From Pectobacterium zantedeschiae (GTDB lineage Bacteria > Pseudomonadota > Gammaproteobacteria > Enterobacterales > Enterobacteriaceae), in the NCBI RefSeq assembly GCF_004137795.1, contig NZ_NWTM01000003.1, positions 186,001 to 250,000 on the forward strand: a DNA stretch of 64,000 bases, given 5' to 3'. Position numbers and translations under genes: made by a program. How positions within the stretch are numbered: position 1 is the stretch's first letter; every line of letters starts with the position of its first letter. Positions 37,546-49,735 of the stretch are shown one piece after another. The notes beneath the pieces were generated by a model, which was not told the DNA's origin, did not search any database, and was given only the letters and a program-made list of their open reading frames with translations.

Positions 37546-39105
37546 CTACTTACCACCGGATCTCGAGGTTTCGTCCGGTGCATCGGCCGATTTTCGCAGC
37601 GTCAAGATGCAGATCACCGCTGTCAGGATAGAGAGGAGCGCCAGCACACCGAAGATGCTGTGAAAAGCCGAAGTGTAGGCACGATGCGCAAGCTCAATGA
37701 TCACGTCGTCCGTGGCGCTGGCTGTCGTTGCAGACGAACCATGCCCGGAACGAGTTCCGATCTGACTGGCAATCATCGTGGCGTTTTGCGGCAACGATAG
37801 CGAATTGGCATCTGCCGCAGTGCGCAAGTTCGTAGCCGTCAAGCCGACCAACGCAGCGCCTATAGCCGCAATAGCAATCGCCTCCCCAGCCACCCGCATG
37901 GTGGTGAAGATACCGGCAGCCATTCCTGCACGCTCCTTGGGAACAACACTGACTGACAAGGCATCCATCAACCCCCACGGTAGGCCATTGCCGACGCCGA
38001 TCAGTAACATGGGAATCGCCATCATCCACAAGCTTCCGCCAGGAGATATGTCCATCAACAGCCAGGCACCGAGAGCTGAAATGAGAAAGCCGATGCCCGA
38101 CAGCAGGCCCGGAGAGACGTATCGGGCCATCCTCCCCGCCAACAGCGGCACCACCAGCATCGGTGCCGTTAGCGGCAGGATAGCAAGGCCAGCAGTGAAC
38201 GCATCGCGCTCTTGGATCACGATGAACCAAATCGGCACATAGACAATCAAGGCGATAAAGCTGAAGCCCGTCGCTACTGGTAGCAACTGCACGCCGATGA
38301 AACGCGGGTAGCGGAACAGGGAAAGTTCAAGCATGGGACGTGTACGCCGCAGCTCCACGGCGACGAATATTCCCAGTAGCAGAGCAGCACCGCCCAACAT
38401 CGACAGAACCTTCAGGCTCGCCCAGCCGTCTTGCGGCCCGAACACAATGCCGAATGTCAGCAACACCAATGCGGTCGTAAAGGACACGGAGCCCGGCCAG
38501 TCAATACCTTGTGCATCGGGGTCGTAGGATTCCTTGATCCGCTTCGTACCCAGTAACAGGATCAAGGCCGCTATCAATGCGATGGCGAAGTAGAGCGAGC
38601 GCCAACCTAAGTGCTCGATCAGGAAACCGGACGCCATCGGTCCGAACGCAAGACCCACACCAAACGCGGTTCCCAGGAAGCTAAAAGCCCGAGTACGCTC
38701 TGCGCCCTCGAACTCCTGAGCCAGCAGCGAGGTGGCTGAGGTTAGTACCAAGGCGCCACCGATGCCTTCGGCGGCGCGCAGCAGATTTAGCAGTAGTAAG
38801 GTCGGGGTCAGACCGATCAGAACTGAGGTGATGATGAAAACCCAAAGCCCTGCCACGAAGCAACGCTTGCGGCCGATCTGGTCACCGATGGCTCCCGCGG
38901 CCATAACGCAACCGCCGAATGAGATGGCGTACGCATTCACGATCCAACTCAAGGTGGACTGATCCCCGCCTAAATCGCGCCCGACCGCCAGCGTGGATAT
39001 CGCCGGGCCAGTGAACACCAGCGGAATGATGACCGCAGAGATGCAGATCGCCACCAATACCTTAAATCTGTCACCCGTCGCGACCGACGTATGTGTCTTG
39101 CTCAT
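37546..39105 (-). CDS. MFS multidrug exporter, DHA2 family
   Basis: This 519-aa transporter has about 14 membrane segments. It shows the DHA2 pattern: VVGRD-like N-terminus (STLAVGRDLGGDQSTLSWIVNAYAISFGG), motif A GAIGDQIGRKR, LLRAAEGIGGALVLTSATSLL, and motif-C-like GTAFGVGLAFGPMASGFLIEHLGWRS. The long loop before the last segment is Ser/Thr-rich. It is divergent from a LysR gene across 107-137 bp, a common regulator/exporter pair. Local base composition is richer in G+C than its neighbours (60% in the line at 38761), which suggests lateral acquisition. Confidence 0.87.
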   Translation of the reverse strand: MSKTHTSVATGDRFKVLVAICISAVIIPLVFTGPAISTLAVGRDLGGDQSTLSWIVNAYAISFGGCVMAAGAIGDQIGRKRCFVAGLWVFIITSVLIGLTPTLLLLNLLRAAEGIGGALVLTSATSLLAQEFEGAERTRAFSFLGTAFGVGLAFGPMASGFLIEHLGWRSLYFAIALIAALILLLGTKRIKESYDPDAQGIDWPGSVSFTTALVLLTFGIVFGPQDGWASLKVLSMLGGAALLLGIFVAVELRRTRPMLELSLFRYPRFIGVQLLPVATGFSFIALIVYVPIWFIVIQERDAFTAGLAILPLTAPMLVVPLLAGRMARYVSPGLLSGIGFLISALGAWLLMDISPGGSLWMMAIPMLLIGVGNGLPWGLMDALSVSVVPKERAGMAAGIFTTMRVAGEAIAIAAIGAALVGLTATNLRTAADANSLSLPQNATMIASQIGTRSGHGSSATTASATDDVIIELAHRAYTSAFHSIFGVLALLSILTAVICILTLRKSADAPDETSRSGGK

Positions 39106-39242
39106 TTCAGCTCCAACATACCCTTCCGTCCGCGCCGGATGCGCATGGAACCGAGGGCTAGATGATTGCCCACAGCTTAATTACTTCACCATAAAATGAT
39201 AATATTGGTTAAATGCAAATAACTGATGCAAATAATACAGAG

Positions 39243-40166
39243 ATGAACGGCACCGATTTCGAGCAGATCACAGCTTTTCTGGCCGCGGTCGAACATGGCG
39301 GATTCACCGCCGCGGGCCTGGCGCTGGCGCGTGATGGCTCCATTATCTCTCGACGCGTCACGGCACTAGAAAAGCGCCTAGGTGTACGCCTTATGGAGCG
39401 CACCACACGAAGGCTGGCGTTGACGGAAGCTGGTGAGGCCTTCCATCAGCGTATGCTGGTCGCTTTGCGCACCTTGCAGGAAATCGAGCAGGACACCGCA
39501 GCAGCTGCGGTCGGCGTGCGCGGCACGCTGCGTATCGCCTTGCCCGCGACCTTCGGCCGCATGTGGGTTGCACCGATCCTTCCAGCCTTCCTGGCGGCCT
39601 ATCCTGAGTTGATCGTGGAAACGGCCTTTGAAGATCGCTACGTCGATCTGGTGGCTGAGTCATTTGATGTAGCAGTCCGCATCGGAACATTGGCCGATAG
39701 CAGACTGGTGGCACGCAGGCTCGCGCCATCGCAGCGCATGCTCTGTGCATCTCCCGCGTATCTACAAACACACGGTACTCCTTCTCGCCCAGCCGATCTT
39801 GCCGGGCACGCCTGTCTGGGATTCTGCCGTCTGGCATCGCACCCGCTTTGGCACCTGCGCGATGGTGACAAGGCTACGGCAATTCGGATCGCTGGCCCTC
39901 TGGTCACCGACGATGCGCAGAGCCTTGTACAAGCGGCCGTTTCAGGTACGGGCATTGCAATGGTATCTGACTGGCTTGCAGGGCCGGAGCTAAATAGTGG
40001 TCGGCTAGTGCTGGTGCTGCCCGATCATCCCGTGGAGAGCAACGAGACCGTTTACCTTGTGCATCCATCCGCACGATTGGTTCCTGCCAAGACACGGGCA
40101 TTCGCCGACTGGATTGTGGGGGCGCTGGGTATGAGTCCGTGGCTGAGCAAGGGGTCAGCCGACTGA
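39243..40166 (+). CDS. LysR-family regulator of the divergent exporter
   Basis: This LTTR of about 307 aa has an N-terminal helix-turn-helix (FEQITAFLAAVEHGGFTAAGLALARDGSIISRRVTALEKRLGVRL) and an effector domain with DVAVRIGTLADSRLVARRLAPSQRMLCASPAYL, the pattern of the DsdC/AaeR-like subgroup. The start ATG at MNGTDFEQ has a weak AGAG. An ATG ten codons earlier is equally possible. Its own sequence is G+C-rich (68% in the line at 39541). It most likely controls the DHA2 exporter gene. Confidence 0.87.
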   Translation: MNGTDFEQITAFLAAVEHGGFTAAGLALARDGSIISRRVTALEKRLGVRLMERTTRRLALTEAGEAFHQRMLVALRTLQEIEQDTAAAAVGVRGTLRIALPATFGRMWVAPILPAFLAAYPELIVETAFEDRYVDLVAESFDVAVRIGTLADSRLVARRLAPSQRMLCASPAYLQTHGTPSRPADLAGHACLGFCRLASHPLWHLRDGDKATAIRIAGPLVTDDAQSLVQAAVSGTGIAMVSDWLAGPELNSGRLVLVLPDHPVESNETVYLVHPSARLVPAKTRAFADWIVGALGMSPWLSKGSAD

Positions 40167-40200
40167 AAACCCGTTGGATCACCCAACCTCCCCAACTACC

Positions 40201-40242
40201 CGCAGCAGCAGCAGCAGGCTTGGTGAGCTTGATTTTTGCCAT
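40201..40242 (-). pseudogene. Truncated 5' end of a tyrosine-recombinase (integrase) gene
   Basis: On the minus strand a frame opens MAKIKLTKPAAAAA. MAKIKLTK..V.AA is the usual N-terminus of a widespread group of island and prophage integrases. After 14 codons the similarity ends and the sequence runs into the distal part of the lysR gene on the opposite strand. The start is preceded by an 18-bp dyad at 40266-40283 (CTCTGGAA-CC-TTCCAGAG) and TTGACC, possible remnants of the integrase promoter region. Confidence 0.45.
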
Positions 40243-40429
40243 GATGACTCTGGAAAGACCCGGTTCTCTGGAACCTTCCAGAGGCTAGCAGAGGGGAAGT
40301 CGGGTCAAGTGTCGGAAAGCATGGGCATCGATTGAAATAACATAACCTATTGATAAAAAACCGCACCTAGTCTTGGCGTAGTCCAGAAAAGTGCGGTACA
40401 GGTGTCATTCAGGACGGCTCAGGTGAAAT

Positions 40430-40458
40430 AAAAAAGCCAGCTCCGCAGGGAGCTGGCT
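40430..40458 (-). terminator. Terminator after gyrB
   Basis: AGCCAGCTCC / GGAGCTGGCT with a 4-nt loop is followed on the minus strand by TTTTTTATTTC, 27 nt after the gyrB stop. A second, longer-loop hairpin (ACCGCAC / GTGCGGT, then TTTTTTA) lies at about 40357-40397. Confidence 0.93.
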
Positions 40459-40485
40459 CAGATAACGATAACACTGTAGACCGAA

Positions 40486-42921
<2,436 letters not shown>

Positions 42922-44007
42922 TTAGTCCTGTGATTGAACCGTTATTTTACCCTGTTCTACGCGGAACATCTTGCCCTTTTCACCAATCATGTCCTCTATC
43001 TGTTCAGCGCTAACCGCACTGACAAACACCTGTGCATGAGTGGCTTTTAACCGTTCTGCCAGCAAACGGCGGCGGGTACTATCCAGTTCGGAAGCAAAAT
43101 CATCGATCAGATACAGACAGCGCAGTCCATTCTGACGGGTGAGGAATTCACCCTGAGCCAGCCTCAGCGCACACATCAGCAGCTTGAGCTGTCCCCGGGA
43201 CAGCATATCCTCGACGGCCACGCCGCTGGCGCGGATGCGGAAGTCGGCTTTATGCGGCCCCAGCGCCGTATAACCTAACATACGGTCGCGTTCGAACTGC
43301 CGTTCCAGCAGTTCTGCATACTCACTTTCTTTATCCCAGCCGCGCTGGAAAGAGAAACTGAGAGAAAATTCTGGCAAAAATTGCGTACAGGTCGCGGAGA
43401 TATCACTGGCAATCGCCGCGCTGTATTGCGCACGCCACTCGCTGATACGTTCCGCTAGCGGCACCAATTCCTGATCCCAGGCTCTGAGCTGCCCATAATG
43501 ACTCACCTGACGTAGCGCCGCATTTCGCTGGCGCAGCAGGCGTTTCATGTTGCTCCAGGCTGCGAAAAAGCCGGGTTCATTATGGAAACAGCCCCAGTCG
43601 AGAAAGGCGCGCCGAAATTTCGGACCGCCATTGAGTAAGGTAAACCCTTCAGGTGTGATCAACTGTATTGGCAGCAATTGTGCCAGTTCAGCGACTTTAT
43701 GACCGTCGCTGCCGTCAATTCGCACCTTGCTATCGCCCTGACGGTTTTTGCTTAACCCGACGGAACGCTCTGTTTCTGTGCCATCAATCCGACCATGCAG
43801 CACAAATTCCGGCTGATCGTGACGAATCACGCGCCCCGCCTGAATGCTACGAAACGCGCGCCCGTGCCCCAGCGTATAAATCGCTTCCAGCACGCTGGTT
43901 TTACCGCTGCCGTTGGCACCGACCAAAAAATTAAAGCCGGGAACCAATGCCAGATCGGCCGCCTCGATATTACGGAAATCTTTAATGAGAAGACGAGTGA
44001 GGGCCAT
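42922..44007 (-). CDS. recF: RecF, recombination mediator ATPase
   Basis: This 361-aa SMC-like protein loads RecA at single-strand gaps together with RecO and RecR. The Walker A motif GANGSGKTS is at residues 30-38. The signature motif SRGQLKLL and Walker [13 protein letters not shown] are present near the C-terminus. It lies 18 nt upstream of gyrB and 49 nt downstream of dnaN, in the conserved replication operon. Confidence 0.97.
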   Translation of the reverse strand: MALTRLLIKDFRNIEAADLALVPGFNFLVGANGSGKTSVLEAIYTLGHGRAFRSIQAGRVIRHDQPEFVLHGRIDGTETERSVGLSKNRQGDSKVRIDGSDGHKVAELAQLLPIQLITPEGFTLLNGGPKFRRAFLDWGCFHNEPGFFAAWSNMKRLLRQRNAALRQVSHYGQLRAWDQELVPLAERISEWRAQYSAAIASDISATCTQFLPEFSLSFSFQRGWDKESEYAELLERQFERDRMLGYTALGPHKADFRIRASGVAVEDMLSRGQLKLLMCALRLAQGEFLTRQNGLRCLYLIDDFASELDSTRRRLLAERLKATHAQVFVSAVSAEQIEDMIGEKGKMFRVEQGKITVQSQD

Positions 44008-44056
44008 GTTGCAGTTATCTTAATGATGAAAGGGCAAGTAAACTTGCCCGATAATT

Positions 44057-45157
44057 CTACAACCGCATTGGCATGACGACATAGGCCGCCGCTCGGCTGG
44101 CGCTATCTTCAATCTGCACGCTGGAAACGGAATCGGTCAGCAGCAAACGCACACCTTCGCACTTCAGCGCATTAAGCACATCCAGTACGTAGCTGACGTT
44201 AAAGCCGATCTCCATTTCGGTGCCGTCGTACTGCACATCCAGAATCTCTTCCGCTTCTTCCTGCTCTGGGTTATTGGCAGTAATTTTAAGCTGATTCTGA
44301 ATCAGATGCAGACGCACACCGCGGAATTTTTCATTCGACAGAATCGCCGCACGGGAAAAAGCCTGCTTGAGCAAATCACAGCTGGCTTCCAGCGTTTTAT
44401 CCGGGTTCTTCGGCAATACGCGGCGATAATCAGGGAAACGGCCATCGACCAGTTTCGACGTGAAAATGAAATCACCGACGTGCGCACGAATGTTATTGCT
44501 GCCAATTTGCAGTTGCAACGGTGTATCACCGCCATCCAGCAAGCGCACCAATTCCATGACACCTTTACGCGGCACGATCACCGAATGTGATGGTAAAGAT
44601 TGTCCAACCGGCATTGAGCAGACCGCCAGACGGTGACCATCGGTCGCGACCGTGCGCAGATCTTCGCCTTCGGTTTCAAACAACATACCGTTGAGGTAGT
44701 AGCGAACATCCTGATGCGCCATCGAAAACTGCGTCGCTTCGATCAAACGCTTCATCGTCGCCTGTGGCAGAGAAAATTCAACATCGCTCTGCCAGTCGTC
44801 GAGGTTCGGGAAATCTGCTGCGGGTAACGTGGACAGCGAGAAGCGGCTGCGGCCAGAACGCACCAGCATGCGATCGCCATCCAGCATAATCGTAATCTCT
44901 GCGCCTTCCGGCAGACCCCGGCAAATATCGAACAGTTTACGGGCAGGTACGGTCGTGGCACCCGGCTCATGCGGCTGCGTCAGCGCCACTTTCGCCACCA
45001 TCTCCATTTCCAGATCGGTACCGGTTAGCGACAACGCGCCTTCCGTCACCTGAATCAGCAGGTTGCCCAGAATCGGTAAAGTCGGTCGGCCACCTAGCGG
45101 GCTGCTGACCTGTTGTAATGGCTTTAACAGACGTTCGCGTTCAACAATAAATTTCAT
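44057..45157 (-). CDS. dnaN: DNA polymerase III beta sliding clamp
   Basis: This 366-aa clamp protein (E. coli DnaN has 366 aa) comprises three related beta-clamp domains and forms the ring that tethers polymerase III. Start MKFIVERERLLKPLQQVSSPLGGRPTLPILGNLL and end SRAAAYVVMPMRL match the family. It begins four nt after the dnaA stop codon. Confidence 0.98.
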   Translation of the reverse strand: MKFIVERERLLKPLQQVSSPLGGRPTLPILGNLLIQVTEGALSLTGTDLEMEMVAKVALTQPHEPGATTVPARKLFDICRGLPEGAEITIMLDGDRMLVRSGRSRFSLSTLPAADFPNLDDWQSDVEFSLPQATMKRLIEATQFSMAHQDVRYYLNGMLFETEGEDLRTVATDGHRLAVCSMPVGQSLPSHSVIVPRKGVMELVRLLDGGDTPLQLQIGSNNIRAHVGDFIFTSKLVDGRFPDYRRVLPKNPDKTLEASCDLLKQAFSRAAILSNEKFRGVRLHLIQNQLKITANNPEQEEAEEILDVQYDGTEMEIGFNVSYVLDVLNALKCEGVRLLLTDSVSSVQIEDSASRAAAYVVMPMRL

Positions 45158-45161
45158 AGTG

Positions 45162-46559
45162 TTATGAAGATAGTGTTCTGATTAAATTGGAAAAATCTTC
45201 TTTGATGTCGTGGCTTTCTTCACGCAACTGCTCAATCTTCCGGCAGGCATGCAACACCGTCGTATGGTCACGCCCGCCAAAGGCATCGCCGATTTCCGGC
45301 AGGCTGTGATTCGTCAGTTCTTTCGCCAACGCCATCGCCATCTGGCGCGGACGCGCCACCGAGCGGGAACGACGTTTAGACAGCAGATCGGCTACCTTGA
45401 TTTTATAGTATTCCGCTACAGTCTTTTGAATATTGTCGATAGTAACCAGTTTTTCCTGCAACGCCAGCAGATCGCGCAGCGCCTCACGCACAAAATCAAT
45501 GGTGATCGAACGGCCAGTAAAATTGGCATTCGCGATAACGCGGTTCAGTGCGCCTTCCAGCTCACGCACGTTAGAACGCAGGCGCTTGGCAATAAAGAAT
45601 GCGACCTCGCCAGGCAGGCGAATGTCATTTTCATCTGCCTTTTTCATCAGAATCGCCACGCGGGTTTCCAGCTCTGGCGGTTCAATCGCGACCGTTAATC
45701 CCCAACCAAAGCGGGATTTAAGGCGATCTTCCACGCCGTTGATCTCTTTCGGGTAGCGGTCAGACGTCAGAATAATTTGTTGATTGCCTTCCAACAGCGC
45801 GTTGAAGGTATGAAAGAACTCTTCCTGCGAACGCTCTTTATTGGCAAAGAATTGGATATCATCGATCAGCAACGCATCAACAGAACGGTAGTAGCGTTTG
45901 AATTCTTCAATCGCATTGTTCTGCAACGCTTTCACCATATCCTGCACGAAACGCTCGGAGTGCATGTAGACCACTTTCGCGTTAGGTTTACGGGCAATAA
46001 TCCCGTTTCCCACTGCATGCAGCAAGTGCGTTTTACCCAAACCTGTGCCGCCATAAAGAAACAACGGGTTATACGCGCCACCAGGGTTGTCAGCCACCTG
46101 ACGTGCCGCCGCGCGCGCTAACTGGTTCGATTTACCTTCCACGAAGTTATCAAACGTATGCTTCGGATTCACATTAGAACGGTAGGTATGCTCTGCCTGT
46201 ACCGGCGAGTTATCCCAGCTTGGACGTACCGGTGCCGCTCGTACTGGCTGTTGCCGCGCAACGCTGACGGGGTTGTGGTGCGACTGCGCTGGCTGGCTTA
46301 CGGCCTGAACCAGTGGTTTACTCCCCACTTCAAAACGCAGTAAAGGCGCATCCATCCCGCAAAAATCATTCAGCAGGACATTGATATTATTTAAGTATTT
46401 ATCACGAACCCAATCGAGCACAAAGCGATTGGGGGCGTAGAGCGCCAGAGTGTTATCACTCAGCTCCGCCTGCAACGGGCGTATCCACATACTGAATTCT
46501 GTGGCAGGTAACTCATCCTGCAAACGGGCAAGACACTGCTGCCAAAGCGAAAGTGACAC
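45162..46559 (-). CDS. dnaA: Replication initiator DnaA
   Basis: This 465-aa AAA+ initiator opens oriC and controls its own promoter. The GTG start giving (M)[29 protein letters not shown] is the same as in E. coli, and ten further in-frame codons upstream are not conserved. Domain I/II is followed by Walker [10 protein letters not shown], Walker [10 protein letters not shown], and the C-terminal DNA-binding domain with the DnaA signature [16 protein letters not shown] perfect DnaA box lies about 240 bp upstream. Confidence 0.98.
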   Translation of the reverse strand: MSLSLWQQCLARLQDELPATEFSMWIRPLQAELSDNTLALYAPNRFVLDWVRDKYLNNINVLLNDFCGMDAPLLRFEVGSKPLVQAVSQPAQSHHNPVSVARQQPVRAAPVRPSWDNSPVQAEHTYRSNVNPKHTFDNFVEGKSNQLARAAARQVADNPGGAYNPLFLYGGTGLGKTHLLHAVGNGIIARKPNAKVVYMHSERFVQDMVKALQNNAIEEFKRYYRSVDALLIDDIQFFANKERSQEEFFHTFNALLEGNQQIILTSDRYPKEINGVEDRLKSRFGWGLTVAIEPPELETRVAILMKKADENDIRLPGEVAFFIAKRLRSNVRELEGALNRVIANANFTGRSITIDFVREALRDLLALQEKLVTIDNIQKTVAEYYKIKVADLLSKRRSRSVARPRQMAMALAKELTNHSLPEIGDAFGGRDHTTVLHACRKIEQLREESHDIKEDFSNLIRTLSS

Positions 46560-46711
46560 GGCGGACTCCACTCGAACAAGAACGATCAAAAAGAAAAGAA
46601 TAAGACGTTATTTATGTGACTCATGATTTTTTGGCGCCTGCGTCATCCACGATTGTTTCATTCACAATTCAGACAGCAGACACACCACGTAGCGTGGCGG
46701 TTTACCCCGAC

Positions 46712-46963
46712 GATCCCGTCAAAAGGATCGCTAACGGAACCGCGGATCATAACCTAATCCGGCAAAGAGATCTTCCCCTTCTGCACAGTTTCGATCCTTT
46801 TTATCCACAGGCTATTCTTATCGCGACTCCTCGCAACACGGCAGAGGAAAGGCTAGCACACATTTCACCCGCCCTATATGAAGAGCGTCCAAGCATACCC
46901 TTGGCAACACGATCGTTACGGTGACATCGATCATGATCTTGTGGGACAGATCGTCGGAGGATC
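46712..46963. promoter_or_regulatory. GATC-rich dnaA promoter region (Dam/SeqA)
   Basis: Ten GATC sites lie in 252 bp, where about one is expected by chance. They flank the DnaA box. In enterobacteria such clusters at the dnaA promoter are bound by SeqA when hemimethylated, which blocks new dnaA transcription just after initiation. The 673-bp dnaA-rpmH gap contains no gene that I can support. Confidence 0.8.
46801..46809 (+). promoter_or_regulatory. Perfect DnaA box in the dnaA promoter
   Basis: TTATCCACA, the exact R1-type consensus, within the dnaA upstream region, consistent with autoregulation by DnaA. Confidence 0.85.
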
Positions 46964-46964
46964 C

Positions 46965-46992
46965 TTGCGCTTTGCAATAGAGTCCGTATAAT
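46965..46992 (+). promoter_or_regulatory. Distal rpmH promoter
   Basis: TTGCGC, 16 nt, TATAAT. It lies about 240 nt upstream of rpmH and immediately follows the last GATC site of the cluster. Confidence 0.65.
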
Positions 46993-47084
46993 TCCCTGCC
47001 CGCGCGTCTACGCCTTTTCTGTGCTCTGGCAGGCAGAAATTCCAAAAATAATGGGAATGGCTGGCGTGTTAAGTGTGATGTTAA

Positions 47085-47113
47085 TTGACTCAGGACTGTA
47101 CAATTATTACAAT
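47085..47113 (+). promoter_or_regulatory. Proximal rpmH promoter
   Basis: TTGACT, 17 nt, TACAAT, with the predicted start about 110 nt upstream of rpmH. Two promoters before rpmH agree with the known E. coli arrangement. Confidence 0.75.
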
Positions 47114-47220
47114 CCTGCCTCTTTCCGTTATATAGCTGTGATATGCGATTGAGGCGTCGGTCATTTTCACGCCGAACAGCCAAACGCGTTTACTGTGAAG
47201 TTATAATTTTCCAAGTTTAG

Positions 47221-47373
<153 letters not shown>

Positions 47374-47391
47374 TAAAAGCTAACCCACCGA

Positions 47392-47751
47392 GTGGTTAAG
47401 CTAGCATTTCCCAGGGAGTTACGTTTGTTAACTCCCCGTCATTTCACTTTCGTCTTCCAGCAACCACAACGGGCTGGCACGCCGCAAATCACCATCCTCG
47501 GCCGCCTGAACTCGCTGGGGCATCCCCGCATCGGTCTTACCGTCGCCAAAAAGCATGTAAAACGTGCTCATGAACGCAATCGGATTAAACGCCTGACGCG
47601 CGAAAGCTTTCGCCTGCATCAACATTCATTACCTTCGATGGATTTTGTGGTACTGGTGAAAAAAGGGGTGTCTGAACTGGATAACCGCACTCTGACGGAA
47701 GCATTGGAAAAACTATGGCGTCGGCACTGTCGTTTGGCTCCCGACTGCTGA
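47392..47751 (+). CDS. rnpA: RNase P protein component
   Basis: This 119-aa basic protein aids the RNase P RNA in removing 5' leaders from pre-tRNAs. It begins with GTG, as in E. coli ([31 protein letters not shown]), and has the RNR box [19 protein letters not shown]. It starts 18 nt after rpmH, and its 3' end overlaps yidD by 37 nt in another frame. Confidence 0.97.
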   Translation: MVKLAFPRELRLLTPRHFTFVFQQPQRAGTPQITILGRLNSLGHPRIGLTVAKKHVKRAHERNRIKRLTRESFRLHQHSLPSMDFVVLVKKGVSELDNRTLTEALEKLWRRHCRLAPDC

Positions 47752-47972
47752 TCGGGTTGATACGCGGTTATCAACTCTTTATCAGCCCGTTACTCGGACC
47801 ACATTGCCGGTTCCGGCCAACGTGTTCGCAATACGGTATTGAAGCAATACGCAGGTTCGGCATGATAAAAGGCTGTTGGTTGACGCTTAAACGCGTATTA
47901 AAATGCCATCCTTTGAACCCTGGTGGTGATGATCCCGTACCGCCAAAAACCGACAATAACAGAGAACATTAA
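47715..47972 (+). CDS. yidD: YidD membrane protein insertion efficiency factor
   Basis: This 85-aa protein has the conserved [31 protein letters not shown] core with three invariant cysteines/histidine and [15 protein letters not shown]. It is peripheral to the inner membrane through an N-terminal amphipathic segment and assists YidC-dependent insertion. It overlaps rnpA by 37 nt and ends two nt before yidC, as in E. coli. Confidence 0.96.
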   Translation: MASALSFGSRLLIGLIRGYQLFISPLLGPHCRFRPTCSQYGIEAIRRFGMIKGCWLTLKRVLKCHPLNPGGDDPVPPKTDNNREH

Positions 47973-47974
47973 CG

Positions 47975-49606
47975 ATGGATTCGCAACGCAATCTTCTTCT
48001 CATCGCTCTGCTATTCGTAACCTTTATGCTTTGGCAGGCTTGGGAAACGGATAAAAATCCGCCAGCAACCACGCAGGCCATACAGCAGGCGACGAACGCA
48101 GTGACGGGTGATGCTACCAACCAGGGCGTACCCGCTAGCGGTCAAGGCAAACTGATCACGGTGAAAACCGATGTCCTGTCGCTGACAATCAACACGCGTG
48201 GCGGCGACGTCGAGCAAGCGCATCTGTTGGCTTACCCAGATACATTAGGCTCCGATAAGCCTTTCCATCTGCTGGAAACCACATCAGAGTTTGTCTATCA
48301 GGCTCAGAGCGGTTTGACCGGCAAAAACGGCCCGGACAACCCGGCTAACGGCCCACGCCCGCTGTTTACCACCACACAAGATAGCTTCGAGCTGGTTGAT
48401 GGTCAGAGCGAATTGCGCATTCCGATGACGTACACCGCTGCGGACGGCGTGACCTATACCAAAACGTTTGTTCTGAAACGTGGCGACTATGCACTGAACG
48501 TTGACTACAGCGTCAATAACACCAGCGCTCAGCCTCTGGAACTCACGCTGTTCGGTCAGTTAAAACAGTCCATCGACTTGCCTAAACACCGCGATACTGG
48601 CAGCAGCAACTTTGCACTGCACACTTATCGTGGCGCGGCGTTCTCTTCCAGCGAAGACAAGTACAAAAAGTACAGCTTCAGCGACATGGACGAAGGCCTG
48701 AACATCACCACTAACAGTGGCTGGGTGGCGATGCTGCAACAGTACTTCGCAACCGCATGGATCCCGACGACAACCGGCGCGAATACGTTCTTTACCAGTA
48801 AGAGCAACGGTCAGGCTGCAATTGGCTTCAAGGCTGCTCCCGTTGTGGTTGCCGCTGGTAGTCAGCAAAATCTGAACGCCACCCTGTGGGTCGGCCCAGA
48901 AATTCAGGACAAGATGGCTGCTGTTGCACCGCATCTGGACCTGACAGTAGATTACGGCTGGCTGTGGTTTATTTCTCAGCCGCTGTTTAAGCTGCTGAAA
49001 TTCCTGCACGGCTTCATCGGCAACTGGGGCTTCTCCATCATCGCCATTACCTTTATCGTGCGTGGTGTGATGTATCCGCTGACGAAAGCGCAATACACCT
49101 CTATGGCGAAAATGCGCTTACTGCAACCTAAATTGCAGGCAATGCGTGAGCGTATTGGTGATGACAAACAGCGCATGAGCCAGGAAATGATGGCGCTGTA
49201 CAAGTCAGAGAAAGTGAACCCGCTGGGCGGCTGCTTCCCGCTGCTGATTCAGATGCCAATCTTCCTGGCGCTGTATTACATGCTGATGGGCTCTGTAGAA
49301 CTGCGTCACGCACCGTTCGCGCTGTGGATTCATGACCTGTCTGCACAAGACCCGTACTACATCCTGCCGATCCTGATGGGCGTGACGATGTTCTTCATCC
49401 AGAAGATGTCACCAACCACCGTGACCGACCCGATGCAGCAGAAGATCATGACTTACATGCCAGTCATCTTTACCGTCTTCTTCTTGTGGTTCCCTTCAGG
49501 TCTGGTTATGTACTACATCGTCAGCAACTTGGTAACCATTCTCCAGCAGCAGTTGATCTATCGCGGTCTGGAAAAACGTGGCCTGCATAGCCGCGAGAAA
49601 AAATAA
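47975..49606 (+). CDS. yidC: YidC membrane insertase
   Basis: This 543-aa polytopic insertase has an N-terminal TM ([19 protein letters not shown]), a large periplasmic beta-sandwich domain (about residues 60-330) and the conserved five-TM core starting near [29 protein letters not shown]. The positively charged groove residue falls in that core. The C-terminal hairpin helices contain [28 protein letters not shown]. It inserts membrane proteins alone or with SecYEG. A strong terminator follows. Confidence 0.98.
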   Translation: MDSQRNLLLIALLFVTFMLWQAWETDKNPPATTQAIQQATNAVTGDATNQGVPASGQGKLITVKTDVLSLTINTRGGDVEQAHLLAYPDTLGSDKPFHLLETTSEFVYQAQSGLTGKNGPDNPANGPRPLFTTTQDSFELVDGQSELRIPMTYTAADGVTYTKTFVLKRGDYALNVDYSVNNTSAQPLELTLFGQLKQSIDLPKHRDTGSSNFALHTYRGAAFSSSEDKYKKYSFSDMDEGLNITTNSGWVAMLQQYFATAWIPTTTGANTFFTSKSNGQAAIGFKAAPVVVAAGSQQNLNATLWVGPEIQDKMAAVAPHLDLTVDYGWLWFISQPLFKLLKFLHGFIGNWGFSIIAITFIVRGVMYPLTKAQYTSMAKMRLLQPKLQAMRERIGDDKQRMSQEMMALYKSEKVNPLGGCFPLLIQMPIFLALYYMLMGSVELRHAPFALWIHDLSAQDPYYILPILMGVTMFFIQKMSPTTVTDPMQQKIMTYMPVIFTVFFLWFPSGLVMYYIVSNLVTILQQQLIYRGLEKRGLHSREKK

Positions 49607-49636
49607 TCCGGTTGGATAGCTAACCGATAGAAAGAG

Positions 49637-49665
49637 TAAGGCGGTCAATGACCGCCTTATTTTTT
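49637..49665 (+). terminator. Terminator after yidC
   Basis: AAGGCGGTC / GACCGCCTT with a 3-nt loop is followed by ATTTTTT, about 30 nt past the yidC stop. Confidence 0.92.
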
Positions 49666-49735
49666 ATGAGCTGTTTTATCCCCTAACGATACGTAAAATA
49701 GCCTGACAGACAGGCATCAACGCAGAGAGAAGATC

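Noticed and set aside
39904-40242. 112-codon reading frame on the minus strand starting MAKIKLTKPA
   Set aside because: Only the first 14 codons resemble an integrase. The rest is antisense to the well-supported lysR gene.
47715-47751. Overlap of rnpA and yidD as a possible frameshift
   Set aside because: Both proteins are full length, and the same overlap exists in E. coli.
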